A DNA stretch of 64,000 bases, taken from positions 1 through 64,000 of the forward strand of contig NZ_FUXC01000009.1 of assembly GCF_900167025.1 (NCBI RefSeq). Reading direction: 5' to 3'. Source of the DNA: Treponema berlinense (lineage in GTDB: Bacteria; Spirochaetota; Spirochaetia; Treponematales; Treponemataceae). Positions 1 through 7,616 of the stretch are shown piece by piece. A program made the translations under genes and the position numbers. The number at the start of each line of letters is the position of its first letter. The stretch's first letter is position 1. Under the pieces are notes generated by a model that had not been told where the DNA came from, made no database searches, and saw only the letters and a list, made by a program, of their open reading frames with translations.

Positions 1-246
1 GAAAAAACCGAGGGCATCCTTCAGTATGTCATTGGCTTTTTTCAATTCTGCAATTTCTTTCTGCAGTTCCTCGACAGTTTTTGGTTCTTCTGTTGATTTT
101 TCTTTCTTTTCTTTTGTTTTTCTTTTCTTTCTCCAGTCAATTATGGTTGCGTAGTTTATGCCCAGCTGCTGTGCTGCCTTCTTTGGTCCAATCTCATCTG
201 AAAGCGAAATTGCTTCTTCCCTGAATTCTTTGCTGTACCTTTGCAT
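1..246 (-). CDS. IS3-family transposase OrfA, partial (runs off window edge)
   Basis: The reverse strand is open for 82 codons from an ATG at 246 to the window edge. The N-terminal part (MQRYSKEFREEAI, then GPKKAAQQLGINYATI) is the helix-turn-helix of IS3/IS911-type OrfA, which binds the element ends. A lysine-rich linker follows, then a heptad-like segment (VEELQKEIAELKKANDILKD) that matches the OrfA leucine zipper. The ATG has AGAGAGG about 8 nt upstream. OrfB, the DDE integrase, would lie beyond position 1 and is not visible, so activity cannot be judged. Confidence 0.85.
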   Translation of the reverse strand, partial: MQRYSKEFREEAISLSDEIGPKKAAQQLGINYATIIDWRKKRKTKEKKEKSTEEPKTVEELQKEIAELKKANDILKDALGFF

Positions 247-318
247 TCGAAATACCTCTCTTTATTTTCGTAAAATTTTAGGTATTTTTCGACTGCACTT
301 TTATTGTATCCTTTCATG
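1..318 (-). mobile_element. Right-hand part of an IS3-type insertion sequence
   Basis: OrfA starts at 246 and reads leftwards, so the element's left end must lie between about 250 and 320 on this strand. A reading frame on the plus strand resumes after about 305-318 with protein-like sequence, which places the junction there. No inverted repeat or target duplication can be confirmed because the other end is outside the window. The exact boundary is an estimate. Confidence 0.5.
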
Positions 319-639
319 CTGGCGCTTTTTGGAGATTCAACCTATACGCACAATAAAGATGCAGACTGTACACTCGAATACAATTCAGGCGATTACAGTT
401 CAGCTCCTTATGAATATCCAATGACCGCTTACAACATTTTCGATTCTGAATATTCTTTTTCTGTGAATGAAAAAAAATATTATGGACCTGCAATTTTTTA
501 CGCTAATGCAAAAAGTGTTGAGTTAAGACCGGAAAATGGAATTTTAATTCACGGAATAGGAACTTTTTCCGGTTCGAGTGTTTCTGTCAGTTTTTCGTCT
601 GGAACGGGTGCGGAAAAAATATATTTGATAATTAAATAA
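319..639 (+). pseudogene. 3' remnant of a gene interrupted by the insertion sequence
   Basis: The frame from about 304 to 639 encodes roughly 107 residues (for example GDSTYTHNKDADCTLEY, then FSGSSVSVSFSSGTGAEKIY). It has no Shine-Dalgarno and no convincing start. It opens directly at the inferred end of the insertion sequence, so it reads as the C-terminal piece of a longer protein whose 5' part was displaced. The alternating polar and beta-type composition suggests a secreted or surface beta protein, but no family is recognised. It ends at TAA just before two hairpins. Confidence 0.5.
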
Positions 640-648
640 AAAAAGGAT

Positions 649-716
649 GTTTCGTACTTTGTTGCGAAACAGCTTAAAAAGTCAATCCTAAAACGAAAGT
701 TTTAATCTTGACTTTT
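649..716. terminator. Two hairpins, the second a bidirectional terminator
   Basis: The first hairpin pairs GTTTCG (649-654) with CGAAAC (664-669). The second pairs AAAAAGTCAA (675-684) with TTGACTTTTT (707-716), with an inner AAAAC/GTTTT pairing. The A- and T-rich stem ends allow termination in both directions. The next gene starts only 17 nt later, so the stem also lies in or next to that gene's leader. Confidence 0.6.
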
Positions 717-733
717 TATGGGAGAAAAACTGA

Positions 734-1060
734 ATGAAAAAAATATTTTGCTTTTTGGCCTTTGCCTTGTTTTTTTGCGGCGCGGTTTTTTCGTTTTCAA
801 AAAATGACGAAACTTTAGAAATCGAAGGCTTTATAAAATGGTACGGAAATTCGCCGGTTGGTTTTCCGGGAATTGTATGCGATGACGGAAGAATTTTTTC
901 GTTAAAAGTTGCCGACGGCGCGGATTTTGTTTTGGAAGATGTTACAAAGCTTCAGGGAAATAAAATTCATCTGGAAGGAAAAATTGACGAAAATCAAAAA
1001 AATGGATTTGAAATTTTAAAAGACGGAGTTTTTATAATTTCGGCTTTTGAAAAAATATAA
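734..1060 (+). CDS. Small secreted protein of unknown function
   Basis: This encodes 108 residues with a clear signal peptide (MKKIFCFLAFALFFCGAVFSF), so export to the periplasm or surface is expected. The mature part is short, acidic and beta-rich (IEGFIKWYGNSPVGFPGIVC, then KIHLEGKIDE) and looks like a small beta-barrel or OB-like fold, but no family is recognised. GGGAG lies about 9 nt before the ATG. The segment ACTTTTTATGGGAGA before this gene is also found just upstream of the pectate lyase gene near 11,750. The next gene follows after 35 nt, so the two may be co-transcribed. Confidence 0.7.
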   Translation: MKKIFCFLAFALFFCGAVFSFSKNDETLEIEGFIKWYGNSPVGFPGIVCDDGRIFSLKVADGADFVLEDVTKLQGNKIHLEGKIDENQKNGFEILKDGVFIISAFEKI

Positions 1061-1095
1061 AAAAATTATTTTTAATTTGAGGAGAGTTTGTTTTT

Positions 1096-1452
1096 ATGGA
1101 AGATTTTAATTTTTACAGAAATTTAATCAGTGTTTTTTTAGTTTTATTTTTTGTTTTGCCGGCATTTTCGCTTTGCCATGAAATAAAAGAATCTTCAATT
1201 TTTACAATAAATGGTCAGGTTGAATTGAGAAGTGAGCCTGTTTTGTCTAGCAAAATTGTTGCAAAAACCTTAAACCACGAAGGCGGACTAAAAGTGCGTG
1301 TCTTAAAAGTCAAGGAAGCTCAAAACGGAACTTGGATTTATGTGCTCGTAAGAAGTGGTTTTTGGTCGGAAAATGGCGACTGGATTAAGCCTTATTCTAA
1401 GTATTGGCTTTTTCTGGAAGACGAAACTAAAATTTTCGATTACGAAGAATGA
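1096..1452 (+). CDS. Secreted protein with a bacterial SH3-like domain
   Basis: This encodes 118 residues with an N-terminal hydrophobic segment at about residues 10-27 that acts as a signal peptide or anchor. The following segment (GQVELRSEPVLSSKIVAKTL, later GTWIYVLVRSG) has the pattern of bacterial SH3-type domains, where an n-L-R-x-x-P motif starts the domain. Such domains usually bind peptidoglycan or proteins in the periplasm. GAGGAGAG precedes the ATG. It lies 35 nt after another small secreted protein and probably shares its operon. The exact role is unknown. Confidence 0.65.
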   Translation: MEDFNFYRNLISVFLVLFFVLPAFSLCHEIKESSIFTINGQVELRSEPVLSSKIVAKTLNHEGGLKVRVLKVKEAQNGTWIYVLVRSGFWSENGDWIKPYSKYWLFLEDETKIFDYEE

Positions 1453-1488
1453 TTTTTAAGAAAAAATACGGTGGACTTACGCCGGATG

Positions 1489-1553
1489 CGACGGGCGGCA
1501 GTTGGCGGCGAAGCCGCCAATGAGGGCTACCGAACCCAAAGCAGCCGGTTTTT
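1489..1553 (+). repeat. Dispersed GC-rich hairpin repeat, copy A
   Basis: The core reads GCCGGATGCGACGGG and ends near CAGCCGGTTTTT. The variable centre pairs TTGGCGGC (1502-1509) with GCCGCCAA (1513-1520). It belongs to the same family as copies near 8,390, 12,700, 16,060, 20,620, 36,140, 51,700, 55,730 and 60,220. Further inverted repeats follow at 1554-1612, at the 3' end of the threonine aldolase gene. Confidence 0.7.
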
Positions 1554-1621
1554 CCAGTTATGGACAGCGCAATTTGCGCAAATTGTCTGGTTTTGGGCAA
1601 ATTGCCGTCCAAAAATTTAAA

Positions 1622-2692
1622 TCACATTTCTTTTATGACTTGTAAAAGTTTTTCTACGTCGTTTTCTGTGGTTGCCCAGCTTGTGCAAAAACGGATTACG
1701 GTGTGGTTTTCGTCGTATTTTTCCATAAATCCGTACATTACTTTTTGTTCAAGCGGCTGCAATTTTGAATTTTCGATTACAAAAAAAACTTGGTTTGTCG
1801 GAGAAACAAAATAAAGTTTGTAGCCTGCGGCGGTGAGCGCGTCCTGAATTTTTTGCGCGTAAGAATCTGCTGTTTTTCCGAGTTCGAGGTAAAGGTCGTT
1901 TTTGAAAAGTTCAGCAAATTGAATTCCGAGAAGTCTCCCTTTTGCAAGCAATGCGCCGTGCTGTTTTATCTGTGTCAAAAAATGAGGAATTAGTTCTGGC
2001 TTTGGGACTACGACGGCTTCGCCAAACAGTGTGCCGCATTTTGTTCCGCCAATGTAAAAAACGTCGGTCAGGCGGGCAAGGTCTTTTAGGCTTACGTCGT
2101 TTTCTTTGCTTCCGAGCGCATAGGCAAGTCGTGCTCCGTCGGCAAAAAGTGGAATTTTGTGCTGGCGGCAGACTTTTGAAATGTCGGAAAGTTCTTGTTT
2201 TGAGTAAATTGTTCCGAATTCTGTTGGCTGGGAAATGTAGACCATTCCTGGTTCAACCACGTGTTCCCAGTTTGCGTCGGCGTAAAAATCTTTTATGTAA
2301 GATTCGATAGTTTTTGCAGAAAGTTTTCCGTTTTGAGCTTTCAGTGCGATTACTTTGTGGCCTGTGTATTCAACGGCTCCAGCTTCGTGAACCGCAACGT
2401 GTCCGCTTTCGGCTGCAATTACGCCCTGCCATTTTTTTAGAAGGCAGTCGATTACTGTTGAATTTGTCTGAGTGCCGCCTGTCAAAAACTGTATTTGCGC
2501 GTCTGGAGTTTCGCAGGCTTTGCGGATTAAAGTTCTTGCTTCTTCGCAAAATTTGTCTGAGCCATAGCCGCTTGTGTGCAGCAGGTTTGTTTCGGCCAGT
2601 TTTTTTATGATGGCAGGATGCGCGCCTTCCATATAATCTGATTGAAAGGCTAGTTTTTCCCCTTCGTTTTGAGTAGTTTTGATTTCGTCCAT
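1622..2692 (-). CDS. ltaE: Low-specificity L-threonine aldolase (PLP-dependent)
   Basis: This 356-residue fold-type I PLP enzyme of the aromatic lyase/threonine aldolase family cleaves L-threonine or allo-threonine to glycine and acetaldehyde. It shows the early FQSDYMEGAHPAI segment, the glycine-rich cofactor region FLTGGTQTN, ESGHVAVHEAGAVE, the aspartate and arginine in PLFADGARLAYAL, and the Schiff-base lysine in YIGGTKCGTLFGE. Length is normal. The ATG at 2692 has CAGGAAAA upstream. It is the last gene of a four-gene leftward operon, 15 nt after a membrane protein gene. Activity as a related beta-eliminating lyase cannot be excluded. Confidence 0.9.
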   Translation of the reverse strand: MDEIKTTQNEGEKLAFQSDYMEGAHPAIIKKLAETNLLHTSGYGSDKFCEEARTLIRKACETPDAQIQFLTGGTQTNSTVIDCLLKKWQGVIAAESGHVAVHEAGAVEYTGHKVIALKAQNGKLSAKTIESYIKDFYADANWEHVVEPGMVYISQPTEFGTIYSKQELSDISKVCRQHKIPLFADGARLAYALGSKENDVSLKDLARLTDVFYIGGTKCGTLFGEAVVVPKPELIPHFLTQIKQHGALLAKGRLLGIQFAELFKNDLYLELGKTADSYAQKIQDALTAAGYKLYFVSPTNQVFFVIENSKLQPLEQKVMYGFMEKYDENHTVIRFCTSWATTENDVEKLLQVIKEM

Positions 2693-2707
2693 TTTTATTT
2701 TCCTGAT

Positions 2708-3244
2708 TTATTCTTCTGTTTTTAGGCGCGGACACTGTTCAAGAATTACGTTGAGCGCCTGATTTCTTGTCTGTTCGTTTGGAAAAACCATAGTGATTTT
2801 TGCTCCGCTTTTTGTCAAAATTTCGAGAAGCCTAAAATCGACATTTGTCGTTTCTTTTTGGTTTTCGTAACTAAGTGTTGGCAAAGAGAGAATGTTTTCG
2901 TATTTTATGGCGGTTGTGTCGCTGATTATCATATTTTCGTAAATGCCGTTTATTCCGCTGTTTACGACTTGTTTTGACGCAATGCTTGAACCCAAAAGTG
3001 CCGTCAAAATAAAGACTACCGAAAGATAAAGCTGGAAATTTCGGAATGGAATTACTCCGAGCAAAAGCGCGCAGACTGCAAAGGTCAAAATCGAACGTAA
3101 AGGAAAGTCTGACCTTAGTGCCATTTTTAATTCGCCGCATTCACTTTTTAATTTTTTTATTTTGAATGGAATTGAAATAATAAGCGCGGCAAAAATGCAG
3201 TAGCCGGCGATTGTAAATGCAATTGTTAAGTTTTTTACGTCCAT
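2708..3244 (-). CDS. Membrane protein of unknown function
   Basis: This encodes 178 residues. Hydrophobic segments at about residues 8-26, 50-66 and 70-86 predict three membrane helices, followed by a soluble C-terminal half (IYENMIISDTTAIKYENIL, then RLLEILTKSGAKITMVFPNE). That half resembles the PH-like or YcxB-like cytosolic tails of small bacterial membrane proteins, a weak structural guess. AAAGGAAAAAAT precedes the ATG. It sits between a NUDIX hydrolase (26 nt upstream) and threonine aldolase (15 nt downstream), so co-transcription is likely. Confidence 0.7.
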   Translation of the reverse strand: MDVKNLTIAFTIAGYCIFAALIISIPFKIKKLKSECGELKMALRSDFPLRSILTFAVCALLLGVIPFRNFQLYLSVVFILTALLGSSIASKQVVNSGINGIYENMIISDTTAIKYENILSLPTLSYENQKETTNVDFRLLEILTKSGAKITMVFPNEQTRNQALNVILEQCPRLKTEE

Positions 3245-3270
3245 ATTTTTTCCTTTTGATTAAAATTATC

Positions 3271-3804
3271 TTACCCTTTTGAGTTTACCTTTTTTAGCCA
3301 GAGTTTTAAAGTTTTTTTTGCGCTTTCGAAGGCGAGGTTTGCGTTGTCCACATCTTCTTCTGTTTGAATTAAAACTCTTTTTAAGCTGGCAACTTCGCTT
3401 TTTTGTGCGGAAAATTCCGTATTTTCTGGCAAAATTGCTTCAAAAAAAAGGTCGCAGGTTTTGTAGGTGATATTTTTGTATTCGTAAGTGTTTGGAAAAC
3501 TGCAAAGATATTTTAATTCCACAGGTTTTGCTCCGATTTCTTCCATACATTCGCGGATACAGGCTTGTTCTGCTGTTTCGTCCGGATCTACAAATCCTCC
3601 CGGAAAAGCGAGAAAGCCTTTTTTTGGTTCTTTTGCACGTTCTTCCAGAAGAATTTTGTTTTCTTTGCCGCAGATTATTAAACCGACGGCGCTTGCAACA
3701 TTGTTGTAAAGGTCAAAACCGCAGTCCTGACACAGCCATTTTCGGTTTTTGACATTTTTTATGTTTTTGCTTCCGCAGTTTGGGCATAAATTAAAATCGT
3801 TCAT
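3271..3804 (-). CDS. NUDIX hydrolase with N-terminal zinc ribbon
   Basis: This encodes 177 residues. An N-terminal zinc ribbon has two Cys pairs (CPNCGSKN and CQDCGFD). The complete Nudix box follows, GG-FVDPDE-TAEQACI-RECMEEIGA, with the REx2EE residues that hold the catalytic metal. Such enzymes cleave nucleoside diphosphates linked to another group, and the ribbon resembles NADH-pyrophosphatase-like members. The start at 3804 is preferred over 3855 because GGGAG lies 6 nt upstream and because the longer form would overlap the acetyltransferase gene. The substrate cannot be predicted. Confidence 0.88.
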   Translation of the reverse strand: MNDFNLCPNCGSKNIKNVKNRKWLCQDCGFDLYNNVASAVGLIICGKENKILLEERAKEPKKGFLAFPGGFVDPDETAEQACIRECMEEIGAKPVELKYLCSFPNTYEYKNITYKTCDLFFEAILPENTEFSAQKSEVASLKRVLIQTEEDVDNANLAFESAKKTLKLWLKKVNSKG

Positions 3805-3835
3805 AAAATCTCCCATAAAATTTTTATGTTTTGTT

Positions 3836-4696
3836 TTAATAATATAAAATCTCAAAATTGCAGAATTTTTTGAATCCTGTTTTTTCGTAGACTTTTATTG
3901 CCGCTTTATTTTCTGTTTTTACAAAGAGCGTGCATTTTTTTGACTGCGCGGCAAATTTCTGGCTTACGCTGTTTAAAAGCGCTTTTGCAAGTCCGCAGTT
4001 TCTGTATTTTGGAACCGTAAAAACTCCGCCCAAAAGAACATAATTTTTTCCTTGAGCGCTTACAGTCAGTTTGCAAAGCGGCGCATTTTTGATTTTTCCG
4101 ACAAAAACTGCTCCAGCGTCGACAAAATTTTCAAATTTTGCAAGGCAATGGTCTTCGTTAAAAAGTTCTGGTTCAAAAACAACTTCTTCTTTTTCAAATT
4201 CAACCTGAAGAGGAAACACTCTTGAAATTTCCTGTTCGCCGCATTTTTCTACGGAAAGCTGTCGGTTCATTCTTGCAAGGTCTTTTGCAGAGTCAAAACG
4301 TCCGTTTTCCATTAAAAAATATTCGATTTGAACTTTTGGTGTTTTTTCAAAACTGTTTTCGAGAATTTTTTTTAGCATTAAAGTGCCGCTTTTTTCGCCC
4401 GAAATGCTAAAAATGTATTTTATTGAATTTTCTTCAAAAAATTTTACAAAGGCGCTTTCGATTTCGCTTCGGTTTTTTCCGTAAAGTTCCGGCAGACAGT
4501 GGTGAATTGAACTTCCCTGCCACCAGCTGAAAATTCCGTGGATTTCGCCAAAATTTCCTCTTAAAACGTAAATTGATTTTCCTCCGTGGAGAATTTCCGA
4601 ATAAAGAGTGACCGAGAATTTTTCGTAAGGAAGCATATAACTGAGAATTTCGTTTTTGTCAGCATCCTGCATTAGTTCAATAAACATTTTCCACAT
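3836..4696 (-). CDS. GNAT-family N-acetyltransferase
   Basis: This encodes 286 residues. The C-terminal third carries the GNAT core: a beta strand (YVLLGGVFTVPKYRNCGLAK) with an acetyl-CoA-binding segment similar to the usual Q/R-x-x-G-x-G/A loop, then ALLNSVSQKFAAQSKKCTLF and the typical KVYEKTGFKKF ending. The N-terminal half resembles the double-GNAT arrangement of some bacterial proteins. The start is uncertain: ATG 4696 and ATG 4687 are both possible and neither has a clear Shine-Dalgarno. It is the first gene of the leftward operon with NUDIX, membrane protein and ltaE. The acceptor is unknown. Confidence 0.82.
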   Translation of the reverse strand: MWKMFIELMQDADKNEILSYMLPYEKFSVTLYSEILHGGKSIYVLRGNFGEIHGIFSWWQGSSIHHCLPELYGKNRSEIESAFVKFFEENSIKYIFSISGEKSGTLMLKKILENSFEKTPKVQIEYFLMENGRFDSAKDLARMNRQLSVEKCGEQEISRVFPLQVEFEKEEVVFEPELFNEDHCLAKFENFVDAGAVFVGKIKNAPLCKLTVSAQGKNYVLLGGVFTVPKYRNCGLAKALLNSVSQKFAAQSKKCTLFVKTENKAAIKVYEKTGFKKFCNFEILYY

Positions 4697-4723
4697 ATTT
4701 TAGCGATAAAAGGTTAAAAAGAC

Positions 4724-4752
4724 TAGACACGAATTTTTATTTTTTATATACT
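4724..4752 (+). promoter_or_regulatory. Promoter of the tRNA-Cys gene
   Basis: TAGACA (4724-4729) and TATACT (4747-4752) are separated by 17 nt and lie about 10 nt before the tRNA. The same TAGACA -35 variant with 17-nt spacing precedes the candidate small RNA near 22,140. Confidence 0.6.
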
Positions 4753-4762
4753 GAGCAAATAC

Positions 4763-4835
4763 GGCGTCTTACCCAAGTGGCTAAGGGAACGGTCTGCAAA
4801 ACCGTGATTGAACAGTTCGATTCTGTTAGACGCCT
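4763..4835 (+). tRNA. tRNA-Cys (anticodon GCA)
   Basis: The acceptor arm pairs GGCGTCT (4763-4769) with AGACGCC (4828-4834), followed by discriminator U, as expected for tRNA-Cys. The anticodon arm is ACGGT-CTGCAAA-ACCGT with GCA at 4796-4798. The T arm has the GTTCGATTC loop. CCA is not encoded and must be added after transcription. Confidence 0.96.
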
Positions 4836-4836
4836 T

Positions 4837-4876
4837 AAAAAGCGGTAGTGATTGCAAAATTACTTCCGCTTTTTTA
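4837..4876 (+). terminator. Terminator of tRNA-Cys
   Basis: AAAAGCGG and AGT pair with ACT and CCGCTTTTTT around an AT-rich loop, and a T run follows the stem. It ends transcription of the single tRNA gene. Confidence 0.8.
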
Positions 4877-4953
4877 TTTCCGGGAGCCAATGGCAAAGCC
4901 TGTTCCCGTTTATATATATGTGTCCTTATGTAGAGTAAGGGCATTTTTTTTTG

Positions 4954-4965
4954 TATAATCAAAAT
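4954..4965 (+). promoter_or_regulatory. TATAAT box exactly 6 nt before the trxB ATG (leaderless)
   Basis: A perfect TATAAT (4954-4959) is followed by CAAAAT and then the ATG at 4966, so transcription should begin at or within a base of the start codon. There is no Shine-Dalgarno and no good -35 hexamer. The same geometry occurs before the DTW gene at 8293 and radA at 22055. Confidence 0.55.
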
Positions 4966-5919
4966 ATGCAAAAAGATTTTTACGACTTTGTTGTGGTTGG
5001 CGCAGGCGCGGCTGGTTTGACTGCGGCGCAGTACGGAGCCAGAAGCGGACTTTCTACTCTTTTAATTGATTGCGGCGAAACCGGCGGTCAGGCGTTGAAT
5101 ATTTTTAATCTGGAAAATTTTCCAGGTTTTTTTCCATCAGTAAAAGGCTCTACTTTTATTCAGAATATGCTCTCTCAGACAGAGAGTTTTGGCGCAGAAA
5201 TTCAAAAAACAAAGGTTCTTTCAATAGATAAAATCAAGGGAAAATTTTTGATCGAGACAGAAAATGGCAAAATTTCGGCTTATTCTGTTTTGGTCGCAAC
5301 AGGCGCAGCTCATAAAAAACTTGAAATTCCGGGCGAAGCAGAATTTAGCGGTCGTGGCGTAAGCTATTGCGCAACCTGCGACGGGCCTTTTTTTCGTGGC
5401 GGAAAAATTGTCGTTGTTGGTGGTGGCGACAGTGCGTGCGAAGAGGCATTTTATCTTTCTTCGCTTGCAGACAGCGTAATTCTTGTTCACAGACGCGGAG
5501 AACTTCGTGCTCAAAAGGCAATTCAGCAGAAAATTCAAAAAGTAAAAAATATTTCAATTCTTTACGACACTCAGGTTGAAAAAATCAACGGCAAAGCAAA
5601 AGTGGATTCTGTTTTGCTCAAGAACAATATTTCTGGCGAAAAAACAGAGCTTTCGTGCGATGCGGTTTTTGTTTTTGTTGGAATGAATCCGCGCACAGAA
5701 CTTGTAAATATGCTAAAAAAAGACGAGGGCGGTTATCTTATTACAAATTACAAAATGGAAACTGCTGTTTCGGGAATTTATGCGGCAGGCGATGTCCGGG
5801 CAAAGCCTTTCCGGCAGCTTATTACGGCGGCTTCGGACGGAGCAATCGCAGCTCATCAGGCTCACGAATACGTAACCCTGCTTAAAAATTCAAAACAGTC
5901 AAATTCTAAAAGTGAATAA
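4966..5919 (+). CDS. trxB: Thioredoxin reductase
   Basis: This encodes 317 residues, the normal length for the low-molecular-weight FAD/NADPH enzyme that reduces thioredoxin. It has the FAD-binding VVVGAGAAGLTAA near the N-terminus, the redox-active pair in YCATCDGPFF, the NADPH-binding VVVGGGDSACEEA, and the C-terminal FAD motif IYAAGDVRAKPFRQL. The ATG at 4966 is chosen. A TTG five codons upstream is in frame, but it lies in the -10 region of an apparent promoter, which suggests a leaderless message. A GH3 hexosaminidase begins 5 nt downstream with no Shine-Dalgarno, so the two are probably translated from one mRNA. Confidence 0.95.
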   Translation: MQKDFYDFVVVGAGAAGLTAAQYGARSGLSTLLIDCGETGGQALNIFNLENFPGFFPSVKGSTFIQNMLSQTESFGAEIQKTKVLSIDKIKGKFLIETENGKISAYSVLVATGAAHKKLEIPGEAEFSGRGVSYCATCDGPFFRGGKIVVVGGGDSACEEAFYLSSLADSVILVHRRGELRAQKAIQQKIQKVKNISILYDTQVEKINGKAKVDSVLLKNNISGEKTELSCDAVFVFVGMNPRTELVNMLKKDEGGYLITNYKMETAVSGIYAAGDVRAKPFRQLITAASDGAIAAHQAHEYVTLLKNSKQSNSKSE

Positions 5920-5924
5920 AAAAT

Positions 5925-7616
5925 ATGATGAAAAAAAAACTTGTCCTTGTTTGCACAATTTTTGCTTTAATTGCCAGTTTTTGTTTTTCGCAGACAAAAA
6001 TTCCTGAAGATGCGGATTTTTGGAGCGATTATCCTGCGGAAGAGCTTGCTGATTTTTTGGTCGGAAAAATGAGCAATGACGAACTTTTAAGCCAGATTTT
6101 AATGTTTGGCTGGGCAGGCGCAGAACCGAGCGAGCTTTTAATAAAATGGGTTTATGAACGCGGGCTTGGAAGCGTAAAAGTTTTTGGCTGGAACACAGAC
6201 AATACGCAACTTGTTGCAAGTTCTGTTGCAACACTTCAAAAAAAATCACAGTCTCGAAAACTTCGTATTCCTCTTTTTGTGGCAACTGACCAGGAAGGCG
6301 GATGGATTCGTCATGTAAAAGGTGAGACTTCCGAAACTCCTGGCAACATGGCAATTGGCGCAAGCGGTTATCCAATCGACGCTTATTATTCTGGCTATTA
6401 CATAAGCCGCGAAATCAAGGCTCTTGGAATAAATATGAATTTTGCTCCGACCGTAGACAATTACACAAATTTGCAGTCTTCGGTAATCGGTCCACGCTCT
6501 TTCGGATCAAATCCTGATTTTGTAGGCCAGCTTGGCGCAAGTTTTTCTGCCGGCTCAATTGCTGCCGGAGTTATTCCGACAGCCAAACATTTTCCGGGAC
6601 ATGGCGACACAAGCCTCGACAGCCACGGAAATCTTCCGCAAATTGACATTGACTATAAAACTCTCGAAAACCGCGAGCTTGTTCCGTTTAAATTTTTAAT
6701 TGCCGAAAAAATTCCTGCAATTATGAGCGGTCATCTGAGTTTTCCAAAAATTATTTCAAACGGTGAACCGGCGAGTCTTTCAAAAGTTTTTTTAACCGAC
6801 ATTTTGCGCAACCGTCTGGGCTACGAAGGTTTGATTATTACTGACGATATGATGATGAACGGAGCGACAATGTACGCTGGAAGTTTAAGCCGGGCTTTTC
6901 GTCTTGCAATCGAAGCTGGAAACGACATTGTAATTTCTTCTACAACTGCGCGCTGGAACGAAAGCTTGTGGACTTCAAACCTTGCCCTAATGGAATCAAG
7001 CACGGCTTTTAAGCAAACTGTCCAGAAAGCCGCAAGACGCGTAATTTTATACAAATTGAATTATTTTAAGAGCAATAATGCCGCTCCTCTTTATCCAGAT
7101 CCGGCAACTCTTGACCAGAAAATTCCTGACAGAGAAGGGCAGAAATTCTTTTTAAGCCAGGCTTGCCGTTCAATAACAGCCTACAAAACAGGAAAATGCC
7201 TGCCTTTTGCTCCTGACGAAAACGAACGCATTTTGCTTGCTGGCCAGACCCAGTTTCCTGATTTTTTTGAAGAGGCAAAAAAGCGCTATTCAAACTGTGC
7301 GGAATTCAAATTCGACTACGAAATGGGACCAAATCAGGCAGACTGGATGAGCCGCAATATTCAAACAACTGCAAAAAATTATGACACAATAATAATCTGT
7401 GTCGCAAATGAACGCAGCGCAATGATTGCAGAACATTTGAAAAACCTTGGCAAAAAAGTTGTAATAATGTCGGTTCTTTCTCCAGTTCCGGTGTTAAACT
7501 GCAAGTGGGCGGACACAATTTTGCTCGGCTACAGTTATTCGCCATACACCTTCAAAGCGTTATTTGGCGCTCTAAACGGCGAATTTGAGGCAGACGGCGA
7601 GCTTCCGCTCAATTAA
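5925..7616 (+). CDS. Secreted GH3 beta-N-acetylhexosaminidase (NagZ-like)
   Basis: This encodes 563 residues with a signal peptide (about residues 1-22, ending SFCFS). The GH3 barrel contains TDQEGGWIRHV and the NagZ hallmark KHFPGHGDTSLDSH, with the catalytic dyad Asp232/His234. The nucleophile region is IITDDMMMNG with Asp307. It should release N-acetylglucosamine from muropeptides or chitin-type glycans, and the signal peptide places it outside the cytoplasm. The C-terminal domain of about 170 residues resembles the second domain of YbbD-type enzymes. It lies 5 nt after trxB with no Shine-Dalgarno. Its stop overlaps the stop of the convergent gene by 4 nt. Confidence 0.9.
   Translation: MMKKKLVLVCTIFALIASFCFSQTKIPEDADFWSDYPAEELADFLVGKMSNDELLSQILMFGWAGAEPSELLIKWVYERGLGSVKVFGWNTDNTQLVASSVATLQKKSQSRKLRIPLFVATDQEGGWIRHVKGETSETPGNMAIGASGYPIDAYYSGYYISREIKALGINMNFAPTVDNYTNLQSSVIGPRSFGSNPDFVGQLGASFSAGSIAAGVIPTAKHFPGHGDTSLDSHGNLPQIDIDYKTLENRELVPFKFLIAEKIPAIMSGHLSFPKIISNGEPASLSKVFLTDILRNRLGYEGLIITDDMMMNGATMYAGSLSRAFRLAIEAGNDIVISSTTARWNESLWTSNLALMESSTAFKQTVQKAARRVILYKLNYFKSNNAAPLYPDPATLDQKIPDREGQKFFLSQACRSITAYKTGKCLPFAPDENERILLAGQTQFPDFFEEAKKRYSNCAEFKFDYEMGPNQADWMSRNIQTTAKNYDTIIICVANERSAMIAEHLKNLGKKVVIMSVLSPVPVLNCKWADTILLGYSYSPYTFKALFGALNGEFEADGELPLN

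Noticed and set aside
158-424. 88-codon plus-strand frame over the transposase piece
   Set aside because: It runs antisense to OrfA and across the element junction and has no ribosome-binding site.
4951-4965. TTG at 4951 as the trxB start
   Set aside because: It overlaps the TATAAT box and lacks a ribosome-binding site; the ATG at 4966 also gives the usual N-terminus.
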